This document shows, in pieces, positions 7,723-18,180 of a DNA stretch of 64,000 nt (the stretch's first letter is position 1; each line of letters starts with the position of its first letter). The DNA is from CAVSLM01 sp963728895 (GTDB taxonomy: Bacteria; Pseudomonadota; Gammaproteobacteria; JBBQDK01): the NCBI GenBank assembly GCA_963728895.1, contig CAVSLM010000002.1, forward strand, positions 124,001 through 188,000. The letters are read 5' to 3'. The position numbers and the translations under genes were made by a program. The notes under the pieces are model-generated. The model was not told the DNA's origin. It was given only the letters and a program-made list of their open reading frames with translations, and ran no database searches.

Positions 7723-9948
7723 TCAGGCCGTGAGCGCGTGCACGCGCTGCACCATCGCCTGTGCCGTGAGGCCGTTCAGCTCGAACAGCTCCCCGGCCGA
7801 GGCGGTGGTCTCGCCGCGCTTCCAGGCGAAGACGTCGCGCAGCGGCGCACGGGTGCGGAGCAACACGGGCTCCAGCGAGCCACTCGCACCGCCGCTCACG
7901 GCAAGCAGCACGTCGCCATCGAACAGCGCATTGAACTGCTCGTCGGGCATGAATGCGCCATCCGGCTCCGACACGCTCTCCCAGGCCACATCGCCGGGAC
8001 GATAGAGCCGACGCGGATTGGCCACGCTCACGATCCGCACACCATATCCTGCGCTCTCCAGGGCATCGCGCGCCTCGAACACCGGCAGCAACACCATGTC
8101 GCCGGTGACCGCCAGCACCACACGGGCCTTGCCGGTCGAGGGGGTCTCGTACAGCGTGACCGCGCCGGTCTCGATGGCGCTGCGCGCCTGCTCCAGGGTG
8201 GTGTACACCGGCAGGGCCGTCTTGGAGGCGACGATCACCACGCCCTTGTTGCAGCTGCGCAGCGCCCACTCGTACGCCACCTGGATCATGTTGGCATCGC
8301 ACGGAAACAGCGGATAGACGTTGCCGTTGCGCATCATGGCCGCGAAATAGTTTTCGATTTCCGGGCGCTGGTGTGTCCATCCATTGCGACCCTGCTCCAA
8401 TGCGCCGGCGGTAAACATGCACACCACCGAAGGCGTGCGACGGCGCAGCTCGGCCATCGCCTGGGTCACCGTCTGCACGATGGGCCAGCCGTTGACGGCG
8501 AAGCTCTCGTAGGACAGCCACAGGGCACGCCCGCCGAACAGCGCCAGCGCCGCGGCCAGTCCCGCGCAGGCGTCCTCGTTGAGCGGCTCGTAGACGCGCC
8601 CTGCCGGACCCTGGTTGTACTCGTGATCCGCGGTCGGGTGGCGGATCTGCAGCGCCTCGTTGATGTTCTTCATGGCCGAGGCCTCGTTGCCGTCGGCATT
8701 GCACACCACGAAGCGCGCATCCGCGCGACCGGTTGCCGCCGCCAGCTCGCCCATCGCGGTCGAGGGCACCTGTTTGTCCCCGACCGGAAAAGCGCGCAGT
8801 GCCGGATCACCGAGCGGCGGCAGGTCGGGCGCGCGCTCGGTGACCGCCACCTGGGCGGCAGGTCCGCCCCCGGAACGACGGAAATTCTCGCGCACCACCG
8901 CCCACGCCCGCGGCGAAAGTGCGCGGCGCTGCAGCGCCGTCGCAATGTGCGGTGCATCCAGCGTGTCCTTTGGATACAGGTTGTGCGACTTCGCCCCCAG
9001 CGTGTGCACGCCCGCACCCTTCAGCTGCTTGACGATGAACACCGAAAGGCGGCCTTCGAGCGCCGCGCGCGCGGCACACTCCGCCCCCGCCAGCACCGCG
9101 GCCGCAAACTTCAGCCGTTGTGCGTGCGAGAACCGCGTGCTGTCGCGAAACGCGCCCGTGCCAACCGCGTCATCGAACTGCGCGGCGTCCACCAGCATCA
9201 CTTCCTCGAAACCGTGACCGCGCCAGTAGGCGGCCATCTGTTCGTTGCTCCAGGTGGAGCACATCGCGTGATGTTCCTGGCTGTAGCCGTTCCATGCCAG
9301 CACCGGCAGAAAATTGGTGACGCCGGGAAAGGCGGTATGGAAGTGCATCATGGCGTTGAGCACGTAGGGCTCGCCCATGCCGCCGTCGCCGATGGTGACC
9401 GGGAACAGCGTTCCCGGATGCAGCAGGGCGGCCGCCATGGCGAAATGCTGTCCCTGCCCAAGCGGACCTGCCGGCGCGAGGATTCCCGGAATGGCGCCGG
9501 ACAGATGCCCCAACAGTCCATGACGCTCGCGGAAGCGCTCGCGCAGCTGCCGGACGGTGGCGATGTCCATCCGCTCCAGGGAGGTATCGAGGAACATGGC
9601 GCTGTAGAAGCCAGGTGCATGGTGCCCGACCTCGGTGAGAATGTTCTTGTGTCCCAGCATCACCAGGGCGGCGTAGGCCTCGGCGCAGGAGGCGAATCCG
9701 CCCGGATGGCCGGAACCCTTGCTGCCGGTAATCTGCAGGGTGAGATAGCGCAGCGCATCGGCCATCAGCAGCGTCTGGTACTGGGCGGCGGGATCCGCCG
9801 TATCGGCGATGCGCAGCGTGCCGGGCGCGATGGCCGCGACGGCTGCCCGGCATTCGAATTCCGGCCAGTCGGGTGCGAAGTATTCGATGCCCGCGCAAAA
9901 GGCGGGGATATCCAGTGCGGCTCGGACCTGGCGTTCGGCGGTGCTCAT
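7723..9948 (-). CDS. Phosphoketolase/transketolase-like ThDP enzyme
   Basis: The 741-residue protein has a thiamine-diphosphate motif (GDGGMGEPYVLNAMMHFH) in the N-terminal half. Its C-terminal half resembles xylulose-5-phosphate/fructose-6-phosphate phosphoketolases: EPLNEDACAGLAAA followed by LSYESF, NGWTHQRPEIENY and FPCDANMIQVAYEWALRS match the XFP layout. It is more distant from transketolase. Databases sometimes label this subgroup as an epimerase, which the sequence does not explain. The ATG at 9948 has AGGAA upstream. It is the first gene of the minus-strand operon with the sugar-acid kinase and glcF, and it is divergent from an IclR gene, so a role in C4/C5 sugar-acid breakdown is a reasonable inference. 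Confidence 0.7.
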   Translation of the reverse strand: MSTAERQVRAALDIPAFCAGIEYFAPDWPEFECRAAVAAIAPGTLRIADTADPAAQYQTLLMADALRYLTLQITGSKGSGHPGGFASCAEAYAALVMLGHKNILTEVGHHAPGFYSAMFLDTSLERMDIATVRQLRERFRERHGLLGHLSGAIPGILAPAGPLGQGQHFAMAAALLHPGTLFPVTIGDGGMGEPYVLNAMMHFHTAFPGVTNFLPVLAWNGYSQEHHAMCSTWSNEQMAAYWRGHGFEEVMLVDAAQFDDAVGTGAFRDSTRFSHAQRLKFAAAVLAGAECAARAALEGRLSVFIVKQLKGAGVHTLGAKSHNLYPKDTLDAPHIATALQRRALSPRAWAVVRENFRRSGGGPAAQVAVTERAPDLPPLGDPALRAFPVGDKQVPSTAMGELAAATGRADARFVVCNADGNEASAMKNINEALQIRHPTADHEYNQGPAGRVYEPLNEDACAGLAAALALFGGRALWLSYESFAVNGWPIVQTVTQAMAELRRRTPSVVCMFTAGALEQGRNGWTHQRPEIENYFAAMMRNGNVYPLFPCDANMIQVAYEWALRSCNKGVVIVASKTALPVYTTLEQARSAIETGAVTLYETPSTGKARVVLAVTGDMVLLPVFEARDALESAGYGVRIVSVANPRRLYRPGDVAWESVSEPDGAFMPDEQFNALFDGDVLLAVSGGASGSLEPVLLRTRAPLRDVFAWKRGETTASAGELFELNGLTAQAMVQRVHALTA

Positions 9949-10031
9949 GGGCGGGTTCCTTGCGATGCTACCGTGGCGGTAATGGGGCTCACCTTAAGCT
10001 GGCCAACGCCTGTACCGCAATATACAATGCT

Positions 10032-10046
10032 TTTCACAATGCGAAA
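10032..10046. promoter_or_regulatory. Candidate IclR operator 1
   Basis: TTTCACAATGCGAAA is a 15-bp palindrome with one mismatched pair. It lies in the 122-bp divergent gap between the ThDP enzyme and the IclR gene. A related copy lies at 10083. The size and symmetry fit IclR-family operators; binding is inference. Confidence 0.4.
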
Positions 10047-10070
10047 CTCACTGGTAAATCGGCTTCTCCA

Positions 10071-10901
10071 ATGAACAATCGATTTCACGATGTAAAACAT
10101 GCTTCGGACGACAGCGGTGCCCGCTCCATCCAGGTCATCGATCGCATGGCCTCGCTCCTCGACGCGGTCGCGCGCTATACCGGACCCGTGACGCTCAAGG
10201 TGCTGGCGGCGGAAACCGAGCTCCATCCCTCCACCGCCTTTCGCATCCTGGCCGCGCTCGCACGCAATGGTCTGGTGGAGCGCGGGCCGGGGGGAGGCTA
10301 CCGCCTGGGGCGCCGCCTGCTGCAGCTCAGTGCCCGGGTACGTTCCAATATCGACTTGCGCGAGGAGGCCCGACCGGCCATGCAGTGGCTGCGCGACCAG
10401 GTGAGCGAAACCGTCAACCTGACCGTGCGCGAAGGCGACGAGGTGGTGTACGTGGAGCGCGTCGCGCCGAACCGCATGATGCGCGTCGAACAGGTGGTGG
10501 GCAGCCGCGCGCCCCTGCACGTGACGGCAGTGGGCAAGCTCATGCTGGGCGCCGAAGGCGGCGCGGCCATTGGCGAATATGCGCGGCGCACCGGCCTGCC
10601 CGCCTACACGCAGAACACCCTCAACGACCCGCAACGCCTGGCCGCAGCCGCTGCCGGCGCAGCCGCAGCCGGCTACGCCTTCGACGACCAGGAAGCCGAG
10701 CTCGGTGTCGGCTGCATCGCCGCGCTGGTCCGCGACAGCACCGGGACGGTGGTGGCCGGCCTGTCGGTGTCCGCGCCGATCGAGCGCCGCAGACCGGAGT
10801 GGGTGCCGCTGGTGCTCGAGGCGGCACAGCGCATCTCGGCACGCCTGGGTTTTCGTGCCGACGCCGGGCCCGGCGCGCAACCGCGGCAAGCCTCCCTATA
10901 A
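10071..10901 (+). CDS. IclR-family transcriptional regulator
   Basis: The 276-residue protein has an N-terminal winged helix (about residues 20-85; IQVIDRMASLLDAV, LHPSTAFRILAALARNGLVE) and the IclR effector domain (about 95-265) with the usual HVTAVGKLML and NDPQRL features. IclR proteins bind small acids or sugars and often control the adjacent catabolic operon. It is transcribed away from the phosphoketolase-like/kinase/glcF operon, the standard geometry for a local regulator. The ATG at 10071 gives a short tail before the helix-turn-helix. A second operator-like palindrome overlaps its first codons, which would allow autoregulation. Confidence 0.9.
   Translation: MNNRFHDVKHASDDSGARSIQVIDRMASLLDAVARYTGPVTLKVLAAETELHPSTAFRILAALARNGLVERGPGGGYRLGRRLLQLSARVRSNIDLREEARPAMQWLRDQVSETVNLTVREGDEVVYVERVAPNRMMRVEQVVGSRAPLHVTAVGKLMLGAEGGAAIGEYARRTGLPAYTQNTLNDPQRLAAAAAGAAAAGYAFDDQEAELGVGCIAALVRDSTGTVVAGLSVSAPIERRRPEWVPLVLEAAQRISARLGFRADAGPGAQPRQASL
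10083..10097. promoter_or_regulatory. Candidate IclR operator 2
   Basis: TTTCACGATGTAAAA matches the site at 10032-10046 in 12 of 15 positions and lies just inside the iclR coding start. It could serve autoregulation. Confidence 0.3.
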
Positions 10902-10965
10902 TGACCCGGGCCGGCCCGGCGGCGCCGACCGTGGGCCCCTACATCCATGCACCAGGAGAACGAGC

Positions 10966-11382
10966 ATGTTGCGCCACACTGTTTTCGCCGCGCTGCTGGG
11001 CCTTGCGCTTGCCTCGAGCGTCCATGCGCAGAGCCCGGAAAGCGAGCTGATGGCCACGCTGGCCCAGGACCTCAAGCTGACACCGGCACAGCAGCAGCAA
11101 ATGGACAAGATCCTGCAGCGCTACGGGAAGGATCAGGAGGAGGCACCCCTGCTGAGCGAGCTTGCGGTACAGCATCAGGCGGAAATCCACGACGTGATCC
11201 GCAACGATCCCTACGACGATGCCAAGGCCTCGCAGCTGGTCGAGAAGCTCATGGAAGGGACCCGCGAAACCATGCTGAACCGGCTGAAGGCGCGCCACGA
11301 GATGTACCAGGTGCTCACACCCCAGCAGCAGCGCCAGTTCCTCGAGATCATCGACGCCGCCGTCGGTGCCACCCTGCAGTAG
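10966..11382 (+). CDS. Small periplasmic Spy/LTXXQ-like protein
   Basis: The 138-residue protein has a signal peptide (about 1-21, ending VHAQ). The mature part is all-helical with two LTxxQ motifs (LKLTPAQQQQMDKI near the start, LTPQQQRQF near the end), the hallmark of Spy/CpxP periplasmic proteins. Family members act as chaperones or as sensors of envelope stress or metals. A good ribosome site (aggaga) precedes the ATG at 10966. The gene stands alone, 64 bp after the IclR gene. The residues between the two motifs are not diagnostic. Confidence 0.6.
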   Translation: MLRHTVFAALLGLALASSVHAQSPESELMATLAQDLKLTPAQQQQMDKILQRYGKDQEEAPLLSELAVQHQAEIHDVIRNDPYDDAKASQLVEKLMEGTRETMLNRLKARHEMYQVLTPQQQRQFLEIIDAAVGATLQ

Positions 11383-11773
11383 CCCGGCACACATGCGCTC
11401 CAACCGAAGGTGGGGCGCGTGCCGCATGCGCTCCTGCATCGCCCTGGCATCGAAGCAAGCCCGGCAGGAGCCGACCCGACGTCGATAACCTTCGCCGCGG
11501 GACCCTTGTCGCGGAAGAAGGCGCAGTCCTTCTCGCGCTTCTCCGGGGGACCGGAGGCAGCGCACCGGACAACCCGCCTGTGGCTCATGCATAATAGCGC
11601 CCGCCGAACATGCCCGGCGGGCGGGAGGCGCAGCGCGGGACGATACGCGGCGAAGAACGGGGTCGGAACAGCCGCACCTTCCCGGCCGTTGTCCGGCCGA
11701 CGCTGGCCCGCCAGCGCCGCGCGATCTGGCCTGCCGGCTGCGATCCGAAGCTGCGACAGGAAGGAGATGGCCC
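11383..11773. other. 391-bp intergenic stretch
   Basis: No gene, tRNA or recognisable repeat is seen. A GC-rich inverted segment around 11600-11630 (gcccgccgaacatgcccggcgggc) can form a hairpin. The last part carries the ribosome site (aggaag) of the next gene. Confidence 0.5.
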
Positions 11774-12829
11774 ATGCTCGATCTTCAGAAGACGGTGACA
11801 CTCATCAAGGGCGGGTTGCTCGAACCGCGTGCGACCTGGGAGGCATACCTCGCCGAAGGCCACCCGTGGAAGGAGACGGTGCTGCTGCTCACCGGTCCCC
11901 TGATCGTCGGCAGCGCGGTGCTCGCCGCGCTGGTGCGCTGGCTGTTCGGGGGATACTACGTATTCTCGCCGCGCTACGGCGGCGCAGCCGAGCTGCTACT
12001 CGCCCTGGCCCTGGGCGCCCTGGGGGTAACCCTCGCCAGCTTCGTGCTGAGCTTCCTCGCCGGCGTCTTCAAGGGTCGTACGGATTTCAGCCGGGCACTG
12101 GCCGCCGTCTCGCTCGCGGCCATCCCGAGCTACATCGGCAACGTGATCGGTGCACTGCCGTGGATCGGCTGGCTGGTGAGCATCGTGCTCGCCATCCTCT
12201 CGCTGGTGTTCCTGTACCAGATCATCCCACTCTATCTGGAGGTGCCCCAAGACAGGCGGGTGCCGCACTATGCCGCCTCGCTGGTGGTCATGTTTCTCGC
12301 CTCGCTGGTCCTGAGCGCGCTGGTCGGGGTCGGCGCCCTGTCCTCGCGCCACCCGGAGCTCTCCCGCCACGACGAGCAGGCGGCGGCCTCCAGGCCCTCC
12401 GGCATGTTCGGCAGCTTCGGCCGCCGTGCCGAGCTCATGGACGCTGCCGCAAACGACCAGTACGATCCACCGTCGGACGGGTATGTCTCCGAGGCGCAGA
12501 TGGAGCAGTACCTCGTGACCATGCGCAAGACTGCGGAGCTGCGCGGGGAACAGGACGCGCACATGCGCGAGCTCTCGGAGAAGGGCAAGAAGGAGGAAAG
12601 CGTCAGCCTTTCCGACATCGGAAAACTCACCGGCACCCTCATGGGCGCTGCCACGGCAGAGATGGAGGTGGTGAAGACCGCCGGCGGCAACTGGGCCGAG
12701 CATCAGTGGGTGAAGGAGCAGCTGCGCGTCGCGCGCATCCAGAAGGACATCGACGATGCGGTTCGGCACAATTATGCGCTGTACCAGAAGCACGCCGACG
12801 AGCTGAAAGCCTACGACGCCGAGCCGTAA
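11774..12829 (+). CDS. Yip1-domain inner-membrane protein
   Basis: The 351-residue protein has five hydrophobic segments in residues 35-195 arranged as in the Yip1 family (for example TVLLLTGPLIVGSAVLAALV and IGALPWIGWLVSIVLAILSL). The C-terminal 150 residues are hydrophilic and helical, with a charged stretch (KGKKEE) and no known domain. Bacterial Yip1 proteins have no settled function. The ATG at 11774 follows AGGAAGGAGA. The gene is convergent with the following histidine kinase. The long soluble tail is unusual for the family. Confidence 0.65.
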   Translation: MLDLQKTVTLIKGGLLEPRATWEAYLAEGHPWKETVLLLTGPLIVGSAVLAALVRWLFGGYYVFSPRYGGAAELLLALALGALGVTLASFVLSFLAGVFKGRTDFSRALAAVSLAAIPSYIGNVIGALPWIGWLVSIVLAILSLVFLYQIIPLYLEVPQDRRVPHYAASLVVMFLASLVLSALVGVGALSSRHPELSRHDEQAAASRPSGMFGSFGRRAELMDAAANDQYDPPSDGYVSEAQMEQYLVTMRKTAELRGEQDAHMRELSEKGKKEESVSLSDIGKLTGTLMGAATAEMEVVKTAGGNWAEHQWVKEQLRVARIQKDIDDAVRHNYALYQKHADELKAYDAEP

Positions 12830-12902
12830 TTCCGTATATGACCAGGGTCTCCCGGATGCTGGCGCAGGGCTCGTGAGTCCCGGCGCCGCTCTGGGGCGCT
12901 TT

Positions 12903-12929
12903 GGTGGAACCGCTGTCGCTTGTTCCACC
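12903..12929. terminator. Hairpin between convergent genes
   Basis: GGTGGAAC (12903-12910) and GTTCCACC (12922-12929) form a perfect 8-bp stem with an 11-base loop, between a + strand gene ending at 12829 and a minus-strand gene ending at 13064. There is no T-run, so it is not a classic intrinsic terminator. It may stabilise transcript ends. Confidence 0.35.
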
Positions 12930-13063
12930 TGGCCTGTGGCTCTGGATGGCCTGCTTTCCTGGTTACAGCCTCGGTTCTCATCCTTTGCTCCAGCAATCAC
13001 TGCGCGTCCGGCACCAGTTCGATCGCGGGCGGCTGGAATTTCACCCCCTGGGACGGCACAAGG

Positions 13064-14609
13064 CTAGCGGCAGGCAGGGAGACTGAAGTCGAAGCGCGTG
13101 CCGCCGCCCGGCGGGCTCTCGACGCCGATGGGGCTGGCATGCAGGTCGAGAATGCGCTTGGCGATGGCGAGCCCCAGCCCCGCGCCCCCACGACCCTCGC
13201 CCTTGCGGGACTGGTAGAAGCGGTCGAACACGTGCGGCAACTCCTCGGGCGAGATGCCCTCGCCGGTGTCGGCGACCTGCACTCCCACACGGTCGGCTGC
13301 GCGCTGCACCTGCAGGTCGATGCGACCGCCTGCGGGCGTGTGGCGCAATGCGTTCTCCAGCAGGTTTTCCAGCACGCGCTCGATGAGCCCGATGTCGGCG
13401 CGCACAAACGGCAGGTCGGGCGCGATGTGGGTGACGATCTCCACGCCGGCCTGACCGGCCCGCAGGCGGAATTTCAGCGCAACATCCTGCACCAGCTCGG
13501 CGAGGTGGAAGGGCTCGGGCTGCAGCTCGGCAGGGCCCGCGTCGAGCTTGGCCAGCTCGAACAGCTCCGCGACCAGCGTGCCGAGCCGCTCGCCATGGCG
13601 CACCGCAATGTCCAGGTACTGGCGCCGGTCCTCTTCACTCAGCTCCGCTTCCTTCATGCGCAGGGTCTCGAGATAACCCTGCAGGGAGGCGATGGGCGTG
13701 CGCAGATCGTGCGAGACGTTGGCCACCAGCTCGCGGCGCAGGGCGTCGGTGCGCTTCAGTGCCCGGACCTGGGCGATGATCTGCTCAGCCATGCGCACGA
13801 AGGCCCCGCCGAGACGTCCGAGCTCGTCACGCGAACGGGTGTCGAGGTCGGGCGGCGGCACGAAGCGCTCGAAGTTCTCCGCCTCGAAGCCTTGCAGCGC
13901 GCGGTCCAGGGTACGCAGGCGACGGGTCACCAGGCGCAGCAACAACAGACCGACGAGCACGGCGACGCTGGCGCTGGTGCCCAATGCCACCAGCCACAGG
14001 CGCAGGATGTAGCTGCCCTGCAGCGTGCTGGCGATCGAAGTCTGCTGCTCACCGGCAAGCACCACGTAGAGATAGCCCTGCGGATCGTCGGGCGGTCCCA
14101 CCGGTGCCACGGAAAAGACCTTGTGCTCCCCGGGCTGGCGCGGGTCGTCACCCAGGATGGGGCGGCGGCCGCGCTCGTGAAGAAAGGCATGCACCGGCTC
14201 GATGTCCACGTACTGGCGCTTGACCTTGCCCGGCGGGGCGGAATAGGCCAGCACGCGCCCCTGTGGATTGAGCAGATACACCTCGATGCTCGGGTTCACC
14301 ACCATGTAGGTGTGAAACACCGCGTCCAGCGCTTCGCGGTCGAACTGCCCCTCGCGCACCCGCAGGTGCTGTCCCGCGATCAGGTTGGCGGCGAGCTCCT
14401 GGTTGAGGCGCTGATTGAGCTCCAGCAGGTAGAGGCGCCCCGCGTGCAGGGTCACCGCCACGCTCAGGGCGCTCAGCGCCAGCACCAGTACGATCAGCCC
14501 GAAGGCGAGGCGCGCATAAAGCCCCGGGCCCCGTGTCCCGGCGGTCGCAACGGAGCGCGCGGCGCCGGCCTCGGCGGCGAGGGAACGTCCCTCGGCCAGT
14601 GCGCCGGGC

Positions 14610-14617
<8 letters not shown>
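13064..14617 (-). CDS. Sensor histidine kinase
   Basis: The 517-residue protein has two membrane helices (about residues 35-57 and 208-230) around a periplasmic sensor region, a HAMP linker, a HisKA domain with the phospho-acceptor motif SHDLRTP, and an HATPase domain (ENLLENALRHTP, DTGEGISPEELPHVFDRFYQ, GLGLAIAKRILDLH). The sensor region has a PAS/Cache-like strand (IEVYLLNPQGRVLAYS), but its ligand cannot be read. The start is a GTG at 14617 overlapping the response-regulator stop by 8 bp, so the two are co-translated. It differs from the second two-component pair at 56.6-58.6 kb. Confidence 0.9.
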
Positions 14618-15350
<733 letters not shown>

Positions 15351-15444
15351 AGAAAATCATGAGCCGCTCACGATGTCATCCCCGGATGGCGGCCGCCTCC
15401 CACGCACCGGTCTCCCGGTGCGTGGGAGGATCGTGTTGCAGCTG

Positions 15445-16599
15445 CTACTGTGCGGCGATCCCCTGGACGCCATCCAGCGCCGTGAAGGCCGGCAGCGAAC
15501 CGGCGCTGGTCAAGCGCCCGCGGTGGTCGATGCGCCACACGCCGACGCTGCCCTCTCCACCGTTGATGGTGTACAGAAAGCGCTGATCACCGGTCACCGC
15601 CAGATCGATGGGCAGCGCGTCAGGCCCGACGTTCGCGGTCACGCCGTCCCGGTCGAGCAGCTGCAGGCTGCCGTCGCGCCCCGGGCGGTAGCCGGTGAGC
15701 GTGCCGCTGCCGGTGTTGGCCGTGTAGGCGTAGCGCCGCGTGAGGGCAATCCAGCAGGTGGCGGCCTGGCCGTTCGCCGCAGTGGAAAGCAGGCGCAGCC
15801 CACCGTCGTCGCCGATCGCGTAGGAGTACAGTGCGCCGCCCCCGGCCCCCGTCACCAGCAGATGGCCGCGGCGGTCGAAGGCCACCGCGAACGGCACGGG
15901 TTCGTCCACGTCCGTGGTGACCGGATGGCGCGAGGGCAGGCCGTCCCTGCCGATGGCGAACACGTGGATGCGGCCCTGGCCGGACACCCCGCCCTTGTCG
16001 CTCACCACCAGCCAGTCGCCGTCCGGGCTGAACTCGACCTGTGCCGGAGACTCCAGGATATTCGGCTGCGCACCGTTGTACGGAGTGCCGGCGTGCAGCG
16101 AGCGCTTACCATCGGGCACGCGCAGCAGGTGCCCGCGGTGATCGACGGCAAAGGCGACGATGCTGCCGTCCTCGGCCGCGTTCAGCACGTACAGCAGGTT
16201 GAACGACAGCGCAAGGCTCACCGGGTACTTTCCACCCGAGTAGGCAACGTCCGTCAGGTACAGCCGGTTCCTGAAGACGCGGAAGGATGAAACCGTGTTG
16301 CTTCCCGCGTTGACCGCAAACAGCCAGCGCCCGTCGTCGCTCAGCAGCAGCGAGCTCTGGGAACCCAGCGGATCCACTGGTACGGTCTCGCCCGGCCCCG
16401 AGCCCTTGCCGCCGGTACGGTACTCGCCGACCCGGATCAGGGCTCCGTCGTCATCGCGGTCGAAGACCAGCACCGAATTGCCCTTGGCCGCGTTGCTCAT
16501 CACATACACCAGGTCGCGCCCACCATGCCCCCAGGCCCACACGGGCGACAGTACGCACAGTCCGACCATCAACAACATCCAGTTGACCAATTTCCGCAT
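15445..16599 (-). CDS. Secreted seven-bladed beta-propeller lactonase-like protein
   Basis: The 384-residue protein has a signal peptide (about 1-22, ending VWA-W) and repeating propeller blades (LLLSDDGRWLFAVNAGSNTVSSF, VEFSPDGDWLVVSDKG, LAVTGDQRFLYTINGGEGSV). This pattern and length match the 6-phosphogluconolactonase-like (PF10282) family. In this family, exported members are often of unknown substrate, so the lactonase label is only a family name. The ATG at 16599 has a strong ribosome site (GAGGGAGA). It stands alone between the response regulator and trehalose phosphatase. Confidence 0.75.
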   Translation of the reverse strand: MRKLVNWMLLMVGLCVLSPVWAWGHGGRDLVYVMSNAAKGNSVLVFDRDDDGALIRVGEYRTGGKGSGPGETVPVDPLGSQSSLLLSDDGRWLFAVNAGSNTVSSFRVFRNRLYLTDVAYSGGKYPVSLALSFNLLYVLNAAEDGSIVAFAVDHRGHLLRVPDGKRSLHAGTPYNGAQPNILESPAQVEFSPDGDWLVVSDKGGVSGQGRIHVFAIGRDGLPSRHPVTTDVDEPVPFAVAFDRRGHLLVTGAGGGALYSYAIGDDGGLRLLSTAANGQAATCWIALTRRYAYTANTGSGTLTGYRPGRDGSLQLLDRDGVTANVGPDALPIDLAVTGDQRFLYTINGGEGSVGVWRIDHRGRLTSAGSLPAFTALDGVQGIAAQ

Positions 16600-17099
16600 C
16601 TTTTCTCTCCCTCGTCGTTTCGGCCCTGCGCCAGCGGCCCCCGCGACCGCCAGGCGCTGCGCTTCATTGGCGCACGCAATGACGGCCGAACTCACCTCGT
16701 GCACGGCAAGCCCTGCCCGTGCCTCCCGCAGTGCCGCGTGCGGAAGCCCGCGCAGTGTCCCTCGCCGCGCATCACGGAATCCTCCCGCGAAGCTCACGAA
16801 ATCATCACAAAGAAGGCGAAGAGATGAGCGGAACGAAAAGTCGACTCCGACGCTGCAGACCACCCGTCGGATGTGCCCCCCGCACACGGAGCGGTATTCC
16901 TGTATGCCCGAATACGTTGCGGGATTGAAAGCGACGCGCACGAGAGCCGTGCGCCACGGGCGCTCGGACGGCGCCGACCTGCACCCCATCCAAATACGCA
17001 CTACAGCCGCCCCTCCCGCAGGGTGCGGCTCCCGCACGCGCACTTATGTGCTTCGAAGACGTGTGCCAGCGTTGCCCCCAGGGCCGCGCCGGCGAGGCT
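16600..17099. other. 500-bp intergenic stretch
   Basis: No supported gene. Open frames crossing this stretch are extensions of the lactonase frame or antisense shadows. Positions about 16795-16830 are somewhat AT-rich and may hold the lactonase promoter. Confidence 0.4.
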
Positions 17100-17921
17100 T
17101 CAGCGCCCGGCGAGCCAGTCGATGAACCAGCGCACGGCGTCCGGGTCCTCGAGTGCATATTGGGCGCAGGTGGCGTGGGCACCGCCGCGCACCACGATGC
17201 ACACGCCGCCCGCTCCGAGGGCACGGAAAGCATCCTCGTCGGTGGTGTCGTCGCCCATATAAAAAGGGAGCGGGGGGACGCCGTCCTCCGGCAGATGCTC
17301 CAGCAACCAGCGCACCGCACGTCCCTTGTCCCAGTCGGTCCGGGGCTGGAGCTGAAACACCTTGCGCCCCTCGCGCCCGCGCAGCCGAGGTTCGGCACGC
17401 AGCACCTCGTCGACAATGGTCTCGATGCGCGCGCGCTCCCCGTCGCTGCTGCGGCGATGGTGCACGGTGAGCGCGTAGCGATGCCGTTCGACCGCAACGG
17501 TGCCGATCGGCGCAAGTGCAACGCGCAGCGCCTGCTCGGCACGATCGAGGTCGGGGAGCCAGGCCGCACCCTGATCCAGCAGCGTGTGCCCCCCGTGCGG
17601 ACCGGCGATCTCGAAGCCGTGACTGCCGACGTAAAACAACCCATCCAGCTGCACCAGCGCGCGCACCTGCGCGATGTCCCGACCGCTGACGACCGCAACC
17701 GTGTAGCGCCGTGCCAGCCGCGCCAGCACCTCCCGCGTCTCCCCGGCGAGCACTGCCCGAGCGCCATCTTCGACGATCGACGTCAGCGTCCCGTCGTAGT
17801 CGGTAAACACCACCGGGCGCCGTTCGCGCAGACGGCTCGCGATTTCCGCCAGGTGCACCTGCAGCAACGGCACCTCACCAATGGGGTGCGGGGCAGGCGG
17901 ATCAATCGAACGCTTCACCAT
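17100..17921 (-). CDS. otsB: Trehalose-6-phosphate phosphatase
   Basis: The 273-residue HAD-superfamily enzyme carries motif I FTDYDGTLTSI, motif II VVSGRD and the late motif YMGDDTTDEDAF, which together identify OtsB. It removes phosphate from trehalose-6-phosphate to give the compatible solute trehalose. I chose the ATG at 17921 because GGAG lies 7 bases upstream; the frame is also open to an ATG at 17963. The synthase otsA is not in the window. The enzyme fits with the NAGGN-type gene at 60-62 kb as part of an osmoprotection repertoire. Confidence 0.9.
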   Translation of the reverse strand: MVKRSIDPPAPHPIGEVPLLQVHLAEIASRLRERRPVVFTDYDGTLTSIVEDGARAVLAGETREVLARLARRYTVAVVSGRDIAQVRALVQLDGLFYVGSHGFEIAGPHGGHTLLDQGAAWLPDLDRAEQALRVALAPIGTVAVERHRYALTVHHRRSSDGERARIETIVDEVLRAEPRLRGREGRKVFQLQPRTDWDKGRAVRWLLEHLPEDGVPPLPFYMGDDTTDEDAFRALGAGGVCIVVRGGAHATCAQYALEDPDAVRWFIDWLAGR

Positions 17922-18180
17922 GCGTGCGCTCCGCTGGGTGGGCTTCGAGACGCGGGATTCCATTGCCGTCGCGACAACCGGAAGGTCCGCGGTTCAGTCC
18001 GGATCACTCTTCCGCCCAAGACCGGCCGAACTGCGACCGGGGTTGCCAAACCCGGTGGGAACGGGGAAGAATGCGGTTGTTCGAGCGCATACATTCATTG
18101 GCGGCCAGCACGTGAGAAATTCGGCAATTGTGACAGTGCCGTTGCCGTGTATGGATCTATCGAGCACAAAGGAGGATGTT

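Noticed and set aside
7540..10074. Long + strand open frame of over 800 codons
   Set aside because: It is antisense to the ThDP enzyme, full of His/Gln/Arg, matches no family, and arises from high GC codon bias.
11410..12876. 488-codon + strand frame overlapping the Yip1 gene
   Set aside because: Arg-rich, no domain, and overlaps the well-supported Yip1 frame in another phase.
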